Source of the DNA: Temnopleurus reevesii
Taxonomy: Eukaryota > Echinodermata > Echinoidea > Temnopleuroida > Temnopleuridae
Direction of reading: 5' to 3'
Length of the DNA stretch: 10,926 bases
NCBI GenBank assembly: GCA_036244855.1
Contig: BQKZ01005086.1
Coordinates: 24,275 to 35,200, forward strand
Shown here: positions 1 to 6,852 of the stretch, in pieces
How positions within the stretch are numbered: position 1 is the first letter of the stretch
How the letters are laid out: each line of letters starts with the position of its first letter
The notes under the pieces: model-generated
Databases searched by the model: none
Told to the model about the DNA's origin: nothing
What the model saw: the letters and a program-made list of their open reading frames with translations, nothing else
Translations under genes and position numbers: made by a program

Positions 1-69
1 GGAGGAGGAGGAGGAGGAGGAGGAGAAGAAGAAGTAGAAGAAGAAGAAGAAGAAGAAGAAGAAGACGAC
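1..69. repeat. GGA/GAA purine microsatellite
   Basis: About eight GGA units run into a long GAA run broken by one GTA, and the tract ends in three GAC units. The top strand is almost pure purine, so it could form triplex DNA in principle. It starts at the window edge, so its true length is unknown. It could be read as Glu/Gly codons, but nothing supports a coding role. Confidence 0.9.
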
Positions 70-343
70 GACAGAACAGGAGGCAAAAGGAGAGACATAA
101 AGAGAAATAGGAATGAGGACATAATGATGAATAGGTTAATCTTAACTTTGAATTAAATCATGCTTCTCATGTAGCCATCAGATGGTTGGAATAGAGAGTA
201 AAAAGGTTTTGTAATCGACTCTAATTCCAACTCATCATTATGCATACATTTTCTTGAAAGCTTAGGTTGTATCATTAACCCCGACCGTATCATTAATATC
301 TTTACATTTGATTTCTAAATAATATTTCTTTATTTTCTTTCAG

Positions 344-439
344 AGCTCCGTACAAGTGACCTTTGACCGGCTCAAGCCCGGGAGCACACCACCAAAGTTC
401 CAGAACGTCCATGCAGTTGGCGGTCCAAAAGATAACCTG
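344..439 (+). CDS. Candidate internal exon of an unidentified host gene
   Basis: A pyrimidine tract ending in TTTCTTTCAG immediately precedes 344, and the sequence CTG followed by gtacgt starts at 437, giving good acceptor and donor sites. The 96 bases between them are exactly 32 codons, phase 0 at both ends, and only this frame is open; the other two hit TGA within the first 25 bases. The segment is also clearly richer in G+C than its AT-rich flanks. The peptide begins SSVQVTFDRLKPG and ends NVHAVGGPKDNL. I do not recognise the protein. The end weakly resembles a tau/MAP2-type microtubule-binding repeat (NVxSKxGSKDNI pattern), and the VTFDRLKPG stretch could equally be a fibronectin III strand. 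Neither is secure. Neighbouring exons are not visible here; the following sequence is intron and repeats. Confidence 0.6.
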
Positions 440-625
440 GTACGTATGGTGTCCAAATGAGGAATCAAAAGACATTTGTATCTATAGGCTACTCTGAAAA
501 AAATGTTATGTACAGTAGAGTGTACATATAACCTTGTATGTACAGTGTCCAAATGATGAATCAAAAGAAATATATTTATGTATACTCTGAAAAGAAATGT
601 TATGTACAGTACATAGTTTAGATAT
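440..625 (+). repeat. Tandem duplication, 96-base period, at the intron start
   Basis: Unit 1 begins at the donor (gtacgtatggtgtcc) and unit 2 at 535-536 (gtatgtacagtgtcc). Shared blocks are GTGTCCAAATGA, GAATCAAAAGA, CTCTGAAAA and GAAATGTTATGTACAGTA-like sequence, all offset by about 96 bases. The copy carries its own GTATGT donor-like site at 535. If that site were used, the extra 95 bases would introduce a frame-ending TGA (GTA CGT ATG GTG TCC AAA TGA). Divergence between units is modest. Confidence 0.75.
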
Positions 626-682
626 CTCAGTATGCAACACTTCATTTCTTTATTCTAATTAAAAAGGTAGTATTGGCATCCT

Positions 683-907
683 CCCCAAAAATTGTTTGGA
701 TGCTCTTCACCTACCGGCGCTATAAGAATGGCTCGACTTGAACCTTTTTTTTGTTTCACTCAAATATCAAAATCGAAGCCAAATTCTACATAGATACGTG
801 GAATACAACATGAAAGTTATTTTCAGATGTTAAGAAGAATTCAGGTCGGGCCATGTTCAGTTTTCAGCGGATTCTTGATGTAGGGCATCCAAACAAAATT
901 TTTTGGC
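683..907. mobile_element. TIR element (MITE), family 1, copy 1
   Basis: The left arm reads CCCCAAAAATTGTTTGGATGC from 683. The right arm (about 838-906) is its reverse complement (GCATCCAAACAAAATTTTTTGG). Inside the arms the inverted homology continues: AGAATGGCTCGACTTGAA on the left matches the complement of TTCAGGTCGGGCCATGTT on the right, giving terminal inverted repeats of about 60-65 bases. There is no coding capacity. A second copy lies at 10264-10557, and single ends occur at about 1505-1575 and 10722. No convincing target-site duplication is visible, so the superfamily is not assigned. Confidence 0.7.
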
Positions 908-1380
908 CATATGAAGTCAATGCTAACAGAATGAGTCTGTTCATTGCGTAAAGTCTAAGAATGTTCATTGCCATGTGCTTTTGGCGTGGAAGTTATCAAT
1001 TTAAAAAATGACTGGAACTCCCAGCCAAAAAGTCGGTAATACAGGATGAGTGTAGTCTGCTAAAGAAGACTCTGTAATGATACTGATGCCGTATCAATGG
1101 CATTACAGCGTGCCTATTAGGACAATCTAAACAACTTCCAACAAAGTATGACTTAGCTAGATGCACGCAAAAGAAATTCACATCCCTCTTATTCTGTGGA
1201 GAAATATTGAACATTTTGTCTCTGTTCATCAAATAAATGGGTACCTGTAGGCTATGGGAGTTACTTTTTTTACCTAATTTTGAACAGAATCATTTCTAAC
1301 GTTCTTGTCTGATAGGTTGGGGTCCGAGAATTTGCCTTTCACTGTGAGAAAATTGAATAACAAATTTGGACAAGGAAACA
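830..1380. repeat. Long direct repeat, copy A (about 550 bases)
   Basis: From TTAAGAAGAATTCAGGTCGG at 830 to CAAATTTGGACAAGGAAACA at 1380 this matches 1498-2051, with an offset of 662-671 bases and identity well above 90 percent by eye over long stretches. Its first 75 bases are the right arm of the TIR element at 683-907. No open frame of note lies inside. A short inverted repeat (GTAATG...CATTAC, with GCCAT...ATGGC nested inside) sits near 1075-1107. It may be part of a dispersed repeat family rather than a local duplication only. Confidence 0.85.
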
Positions 1381-1497
1381 ATNAAAATTCATAACTTTTG
1401 AATGGATTATCCGATTTTGCTCAAATTTTCACAGTTTGTTCATCTTATTTTTCTTCATTTAATGATAGCAATTTAATCTCTGAGTGTAGTTCCCCTT

Positions 1498-2051
1498 TAA
1501 GAAGAATTCAGGTCGGGCCATTTTCCGTTTTTAGATAGTTGTTGATGGAGGGCATCCAAATTTTTTTTGCCTCAAGAAGTTGATGCCAACAGAAGAGTCT
1601 GTTTATTGCGTAAAGTCTAAGAATGTTCATTGCCATGTGCTTCTGGCATGGAAGTTATCAATTTAAAAAATGACTGGAACTCCAAGCCAAAGAGTCGGTA
1701 ATACAGGATGAGTGTAGTCTGCTAATGAAGACTCTGTAATGATACTGATGCCATATCAATGGCATTACAACGTGCCTAAAGGGATTAGGACAATCAAAAC
1801 AACTTCCATTGAAGTATTACTTAGCTAGATGCACGCAAAAGAAATTTAGATCCCTCTTATTCTGTGGAGAAATATTGAACATTTTGTCTTTGTTCATTGA
1901 ATAAATATGGGTACCCGTAGGCTAGTGTAGTTATTTTTTTGTCCTAATTTTGAACAGTATCATTTATAACGTTGTTGTCTGATAGGTTGGGGTCCGAGGG
2001 TTTGTCTTTCACTGTGATAAAATTGAATAACAAATTTGGACAAAGGAAACA
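1498..2051. repeat. Long direct repeat, copy B
   Basis: Near-identical second copy of 830-1380, separated from it by 117 bases (1381-1497) that contain the single ambiguous base of the window. It contains the right arm of the family 1 TIR element (1505-1575) without the matching left arm. Differences from copy A are mostly point changes and small indels, such as an extra AAGGGATTA-like stretch near 1778. Confidence 0.85.
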
Positions 2052-2075
2052 GTTTCATTTCAAGCATTCAACTAT

Positions 2076-2165
2076 TAAGCTAGATGCACTTCCAAGAAAT
2101 TTCCTTCCATCTTCAAATTTTGTGGAGAAATTTTAAACAGGTGTTGCACCTGTTCAATGACTGGG
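2076..2165. repeat. Degenerate third copy of the 550-base repeat (fragment C)
   Basis: TTAAGCTAGATGCAC, then AAGAAATTTCC, TTTTGTGGAGAAATTTTAAACA and TGTTCAATGA follow in the same order as in copies A (about 1150-1230) and B (about 1815-1900), but are much more diverged. A perfect 8-base hairpin, AACAGGTG-TTG-CACCTGTT, sits at 2136-2154. The fragment shows the unit was already repeated before the recent A/B duplication, or belongs to a dispersed family. Confidence 0.6.
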
Positions 2166-2295
2166 CAAGAAATTAACTTTATCATGTATTCATAAAGCTA
2201 TTGTTAAGGCTTAAATGAGGTTATTTACTTTTTTTCAGTTCCTTAGTCCCTCTTGCTCACTGTGTTTAGGGCTGCTTACAAGTTTGGTTTTAATA

Positions 2296-2593
2296 GGCCA
2301 CTTTCGTAATGTATTCAAATTTATTCATGCTTGCCCCAAGACAAATTATGTATTCAGCTGTCAGAAAATGACAAGAGTGCAATAGTCAGAATGCTCCTTG
2401 GATACATTCATGTTGCTAGGTTGGACAAACATTGTAGCTTGACCAACCTAGCAACAAACACTGCATGCTATCTGGATTCCTGGTATTGAAATACAATTAT
2501 TTCATGTCAGGTGAACAAATAATGTGTAAATTTTGTACGTTTGACAAAGGAGCATGCATGAAAATTAAATACATGTACATTACGAAAGTAGTC
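2296..2593. mobile_element. Foldback MITE, 298 bases
   Basis: The left end GGCCACTTTCGTAATGTA and the complement of the right end, GACTACTTTCGTAATGTA, match at 16 of 18 positions. A flanking TA on each side (2294-2295 and 2594-2595) could be a target duplication. Inverted homology continues inward (TTCATGC; ATTATxTxTTCAxCTGxCA) to a central hairpin at 2411-2456 with a perfect 14-base stem, TGTTGCTAGGTTGG, plus three more pairs after one mismatch. The whole element is therefore a long imperfect palindrome. There is no coding capacity. It could be Tc1/mariner-like from the TA site, but two bases are weak evidence. Confidence 0.75.
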
Positions 2594-2599
2594 TATGGC

Positions 2600-2925
2600 A
2601 GAGAACATAAGAACTGAGTTAGGGTCTGTGCTAGTAGACTAGGAGGAAGTGCCGTTGAGCTCATAGGAATTTGAATGTGGTGAATAATCCCTCAAGGAGT
2701 TATGATGTCATATTAATAACGTAGTTTCTTTCACTATGCACGCAGTACTGAATTTGCATGTTCTTTGTCAGTGATGCAAATACTTTTAACTCTGGGATAA
2801 ATCTATATAAAAGATATTAGTGTCAGAAGATTACATGCACTGCATGGTCTTCCATTTATGTCCAATTTTTCATGATTTTTGTCAGCTGCAATTTTTTGAT
2901 AAATATTTTTCAAAATTGAAATATC
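2600..2925. other. Unassigned AT-rich intergenic or intronic DNA
   Basis: I see no open frame, exon with paired splice sites, RNA gene or clear repeat here. The stretch has ordinary AT-rich composition with a few short palindromic words such as TATGATGTCATA. Confidence 0.5.
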
Positions 2926-3262
2926 AGTGTTTATCCGGGTTGGAATAAGGCAAGAATTATTTCAATCATTTATCTACCCAACACGAAAATCATTAAATTG
3001 ATATTTACGCAATACCTGCTGCTATAACACGAATCGAGCCTGCCACTACCATCAGCTCTCGTTGGTCTAGTGGTAAGACACCTGTCTAGTCATCAGGAGA
3101 TTGTGGATTCGATTGCAACCGGAGAATGCCTGTAATTTTTGTTCACAGCTTCTCTGTATTAAAAGCACGGTCAGTGTTTATCCATGCTGGGATAAGGCAA
3201 GAATTATCTCAATTATTTATCTACCCAGCACAAAAATCATTAAATTTATATTTTTTTCAATT
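2926..3262 (+). mobile_element. tRNA-derived SINE with duplicated tail
   Basis: A body/tail module starting CAGTGTTTATCC and ending AATCATTAAATT occurs twice, at 2926-3008 and 3171-3253, in the same orientation with a 245-base offset. Between them lies a tRNA-like head (3055-3127). The simplest reading is a head-to-tail SINE pair in which the first unit has lost its head, or a SINE that jumped into or beside the tail of another. The tail module can fold: TGCTGGG pairs with CCCAGCA around ATAAGGC...TTATCTA. I cannot name the family. Confidence 0.6.
3055..3127 (+). ncRNA. tRNA-like SINE head (tRNA pseudogene)
   Basis: An A box, TGGTCTAGTGG (3063-3073), and a degenerate B box, GATTCGATTGC (3106-3116), have the spacing of a type I tRNA. 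A four-pair anticodon stem CCTG/CAGG closes a loop in which AGT would be the anticodon. The T stem and acceptor stem each contain several mismatches, so this is not a functional tRNA gene. It would be the RNA polymerase III promoter of the SINE. Confidence 0.65.
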
Positions 3263-3427
3263 ATTAATGTTGAAATCTTTATTGCACTTTCAAAGGATGG
3301 CATTGACCAAGAAAAGGTGAGTTGTATAGAAAACAAAAATACCCTTCATAATATTTTAATCAATAAACTATATTTTCTGACTCTTCAGTCACGTTTGGTG
3401 GAGGTTTGTAACAGTCGTTAACATACA

Positions 3428-3688
3428 GGTCAGAATTCACAAAGTGGTTTATGTTTAGTCGATGGTTTGACCTCTTCACATGAATGGTCGGAATCTTGTT
3501 TAAACCCTGGCATGGAAAAACTTACGCATCAATTATGCGCTTTATTTTGCCCATTGACACAAACGTGGTCCAATGAACGTGCCTATATACTGATATTCTA
3601 CAATTGACCAAGCGATCATGCTTTATTTTTAAACGACTCCTGGGTTTAAAACTGGTAACAAAATAAACCACCTTTGTGAATTCGGACC
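3428..3688. mobile_element. TIR element (MITE) with 5-base target duplication
   Basis: The left end GGTCAGAATTCACAAAGTGG and the complement of the right end GGTCCGAATTCACAAAGGTGG are near-perfect inverted repeats followed by TTTAT. A second inner pair, GTTTAAACCC and GGGTTTAAAAC, lies at about 3497-3507 and 3643-3655. The direct repeat ATACA flanks the element exactly (3423-3427 and 3689-3693). No protein is encoded. A 5-base duplication does not single out one superfamily from sequence alone. Confidence 0.8.
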
Positions 3689-3699
3689 ATACATATAGA

Positions 3700-4003
3700 C
3701 TTTTTATGTGTGAATAGCAAAGATTAACATATATAGACGAGTCCAATCAGCTTACAGTACATGTATATGCTATACAATTAATTGGTTTTTACTGAAAGGA
3801 GGGAATTTGTTAAACCCCTTCTGACTTTTTTATATCTGTCCTTGGTACATGCATATAGAGACTCATTCTATTTCCCATTCATTTTTCAAATGTACTCGTT
3901 CATCTATGTAGCTGGCGTCTGGTAGCAATCTAACAAACTCTAATCATATTAGCATTGATGTAAAGCGGTGATGATTGGTTTTTCGTTGATCAAGCTGATT
4001 GGT
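3700..4003. other. Unassigned AT-rich DNA
   Basis: I found no gene, RNA or strong repeat. A GTAAAGCGG word near 3961 could be the start of a decayed L2-type SINE tail equivalent to the better one at 4466, but it is too short to call. Confidence 0.4.
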
Positions 4004-4330
4004 ATGCATCTATCCATGACATACAGTTTGGATTCAGGCTCCTAGGTTTACACGTTATGCCAACCATTCTACACAACTGATTGTGGGCAGTCAAAGGGAT
4101 GGGGGCAAGGATTTTGCAGCCCCCTGCCACTTTTATTTTTATTTATTTCTTTTTAATGCATCATTCTCCCCATCACTAACCAATCCATCTATGTTATAAC
4201 TTCTCTGTAATTATTATTCATCTGGAGTATATAATTGTCATTGGGTTTGTAATCAAATGGTCCATCTATCAGTTAATATTTCTTTCATTATTTTTATAAT
4301 GCATTGTATCAATGTAGTGATACATTAACT
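4004..4330. repeat. Decayed direct repeat, copy 1 (about 500-base period)
   Basis: Shared words in order with 4504-4790: CATAxxGTTTGGATTCAGGC (offset exactly 500), a G-rich block followed by GATTTTxxAGCCC and a CTGxCA-TTTTATT block, CCCATCA-TAACxAATC, then TTATTCATCTGGAGT (offset 511) and CCATxTATCA. A hairpin TGTATCA-ATGTAG-TGATACA sits near 4306-4325. There is no coding sequence. Confidence 0.65.
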
Positions 4331-4379
4331 GTCACACCTTTAACATCTAACTGGCATTGTTAATACCTGCCCCTAAAAT

Positions 4380-4522
4380 ACATGTGAATGGGTACCTGGT
4401 AGGAATGTTTATTCCTTGAAATGCCGAGTGAGCTGGTGTATGCCGAGCTAAAGCCAGGGTAATAATGTAAACCGCTTTGAGCAATCAGCAGAGTGGATAG
4501 GTGGACTATTTAAATTGCATAT
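4380..4522 (+). mobile_element. Possible SINE with L2-type 3' tail
   Basis: GTGAATGGGTACCTGGTAGGAATG is followed by GGGTAATAATGTAAACCGC, TTTGAGCAATC and CTATTTAAATTGCATAT. The last part matches the general GTAAAGCGCTTTGAG...CTATATAAAT tail shared by many L2-clade LINEs and the SINEs they mobilise (family knowledge). No tRNA-like head was found, so this would be a truncated copy. Confidence 0.4.
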
Positions 4523-4790
4523 ACCGTTTGGATTCAGGCGCCAGTCAAGTTACAGGTGCAGATGATAAACGGACTGTGATGGAGGGAGGGGGTAGGGGCA
4601 GAGAGATTTTAGCCCTCTGTCATTTTATTATTTTTTTTAATACAGCCTCCTCCCATCATTAACTAATCAAATCCACAGTAACACCAATCATAATTCCTCC
4701 TTTTTTATTACTTAAATACAAGTATTATTCATCTGGAGTTTTTATTGTAATCGAAATATATCCATTTATCATGTGTACTTTGTCAAAAAT
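4504..4790. repeat. Decayed direct repeat, copy 2
   Basis: Partner of 4004-4330. The G-rich block at 4580-4599 (GGAGGGAGGGGGTAGGGG) has three G runs of three or more plus a GG, so it is at best an imperfect quadruplex candidate. A much weaker third relative may lie at about 4884-5100 (a G-rich block, CTAACATTTTTATGACTTG, then GCCTGCTGCTAAAAG compared with GCCCCTAAAAT at 4369-4379). Confidence 0.6.
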
Positions 4791-5317
4791 GATCAGTGGA
4801 AATTTTCAATATGAAAGAGTGATTGACCAAATTTCAGAGAATACAAGACATAACTTTGAGTGAATGCATTATCATTTTTTTCCAGAGGGGGGAGGGGATC
4901 ACATCAGTCTGTCACCATTTTGTGAACGCAAAAACCATTTCATTTTTTTTTTCTAATTATTTTCTCTTGTGACCATTTTCACTCATTAAGTGCATTTATC
5001 ATCCCAATAACCACTTCATCTATATTTGTAAATTAATCCACATCTTGTAAGCTCCTCTAACATTTTTATGACTTGACTTGTTCATGCCTGCTGCTAAAAG
5101 TATACAATGCTGTAATTCTATTAAATTGTTTGGCTACTTGCTGCCTGTTTTCTAATTAAAAGGATATTTAGTTTTAATTATTTCCAGAGTACCATTAGCC
5201 CAAATTTCAATGTTTTGTATAAACAGACCCCTAATACTGAGTTCCTACTGTCCATCATATCAACTCAATTTTGATATATTCTCTGATAATTAGTCTACAA
5301 AACATGTCATATTTTCA
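4791..5317. other. Unassigned AT-rich DNA before the LINE
   Basis: Apart from the possible third relative of the 500-base repeat, I see nothing here: no open frame with coding character, no tRNA-like segment and no paired inverted repeats. Confidence 0.5.
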
Positions 5318-5329
5318 AACTGAAACATA
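5318..5329. repeat. LINE target-site duplication, copy at the LINE 3' end
   Basis: AACTGAAACATA is repeated perfectly at 8426-8437 in the same orientation. The two copies abut the (CCTA)n end and the truncated end of the LINE exactly. Confidence 0.9.
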
Positions 5330-6192
5330 CCTACCTACCTACCAGGTCGGCTAAACTGCCGAGACCTAGTATGGATCCTCCAGTTACTCCTGTCCATCAT
5401 GATATTTTTCAGTTCGTCTGTGCCAACTGCTTCAGCGTCTGCTTTTAAAGTGTCAACATAGGTTTTGTACTTTCTGCCACGTCCCCGTCGCCCATGCAGT
5501 GGTTCCCATAGAATGAGGCCACTTGCAGCCAACTCTGGATGTCGATAGCAGTGTCCAGCAAGTTGCATCCTTCTTCTTGCAACTTTGTCTCCAACTTTGG
5601 GTAGATTACCATATAGGGTCTTATTTGGCATATGTTGCTTCCAGTTGATGTTCAACACTGTCCTCAGCATTCTTGTATAGCAACCATTTAGTGATTTCTC
5701 CAAAGTTGGTGTTAATGTCCATGCCTCGCAACCATACAGCAGGATGGTCTCCACGGTTGCAATGAAGAAGCCGATCTTGGTTCTTCGAGACAGTTCTGAT
5801 TTCCAAATGGTACTCATTTTGTTCAGGGCTTGCCATGCTACTGCCTTCCTGATCTTGATATCATTTTCTGTTGAATTTACCCATGATCCGAGGTACTTGA
5901 AGTCCTTAACTTCCTTCAGGACATTTCCTTGGGCAGCTGTGAGTGCATCATGCTGCGGTAAGTTGTATGTTAGGTACTCTGTATTTTTCGAATTCAGGCA
6001 AAGACCAACCTTGCAGCATTCAGTTTCAACACTTCGCAGTAGCTGTTGGGCTTCTTCAATTTGATTGCTTAACAGGCAGATGTCATCGGCAAAGTCCAAA
6101 TCTGTTAGTCTAACAGCAGGAAACCTTCTGGACCTTCTTGGTGTAACAGTGAATCAAAGGTTGTTCCCTGTGTCATCCGTAGCTTTTCTAAG

Positions 6193-6852
6193 GGAAGACA
6201 AACTTATTATTTACTCCCGTCCCGCCGCGTCCCGCTGAATCTGATCAGCGGCGCTGATCGCTTGAAATCAGCCGTCTGGATGCTGCGGGAGGAAAATCGG
6301 CCGGAAGACGCCGGCTGACGCGATCACGCTGGATGGCAAAATGATAGGAAATCACGGTGATCAGCGGGCGTCATCCCGCCGATTCGTCTCGCCGCGGCGC
6401 GCCGCGTACTCTTAATTCTCCTTTAAAAATTAAGCGGTAAGCTGTACGATCGTGTGTGTGTGCGCGTTGGGAGAATTTCCGATTTTATCAGATTCTTAAC
6501 ATTCATCAGGGATCAACTCGAAAGATCAATATCTTTTCGAAGCGCGCGCTCTATGTATGCTACGTGCAACGTAATTACTTTGAAGAAGATCCCTGACGAC
6601 TTGTTTTTCTTTCCCATGCATGCTCAGGCATGTATGCTGCTTTTTTGCGTACCGCACACCGGCCTCCACAGCACTTTTTTCCACATTGTTTCCCGATTTC
6701 TTGCTCCCATACTCTGCCATTATTTCTTGTCTTTTACTTATTTTTCTTTTGTTTCCGGTCATTTCTTGTTTTTTGTGAAAGGATTTATAACTCATTTCAT
6801 TCAGGTGAACAATTTCTGGTGATTGCAACTTTTTTTGTGTGATATATTGAAA
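6193..6852. mobile_element. 660-base insert inside the LINE reverse transcriptase
   Basis: Removing these bases and one copy of the flanking AAG (6190-6192 and 6853-6855) restores an uninterrupted LINE coding frame across Leu codon 6853-6855, so the limits are tight. The ends are GGAAGACAAAC on the left and GATATATTGAAA on the right. I see no clear terminal inverted repeats, poly(A) or known transposase. The left third is CpG-rich and the right half is T-rich. On the minus strand the LINE frame reads on into the insert for about 109 codons before a stop at 6526. The peptide there (MTGNKRKISKRQEIM, then VEAGVRYAKKQH) is lysine-rich and unrecognised. AAG may be a 3-base target duplication or chance microhomology. 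A possible inner unit ends at AATTCTCCTTTAAA (6415-6428), weakly complementary to the left end. Confidence 0.75.
6217..6410. other. CpG-rich palindromic block inside the insert
   Basis: A hand count gives about 64 percent G+C and about 29 CpG over 6221-6410, above random expectation, in an otherwise AT-rich window. It is packed with inverted repeats: GATCAGC-GGC-GCTGATC (6242-6258), GCCGG-AAGACG-CCGGC (about 6299-6314), GCGGG-CGTCAT-CCCGC, and the perfect 14-base palindrome CGCGGCGCGCCGCG (6393-6406). The word GATCAGCGG recurs at about 6359. It could be an internal promoter, a protein-binding block of a transposon end, or a GC-rich MITE. Confidence 0.7.

Noticed and set aside
3055..3127. Functional tRNA gene
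   Set aside because: T and acceptor stems have several mismatches, the B box is degenerate, and the segment sits between two SINE tail modules.
3101..3421. 106-codon plus-strand open frame
   Set aside because: It runs through the tRNA-like head and SINE tail and has no recognisable protein features.
4577..4600. G-quadruplex
   Set aside because: Only three G runs of three or more are present, so a regular three-tetrad structure is not supported.
6480..6530. Hammerhead ribozyme in the insert (CTGATGA on the minus strand followed by GAAA)
   Set aside because: The sequence between CTGATGA and GAAA cannot form a stem II, and no matching stem I or III is evident.
6193..6852. Helitron insertion
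   Set aside because: There is no CTRR 3' terminus with a nearby hairpin, and the site is not an A/T junction.
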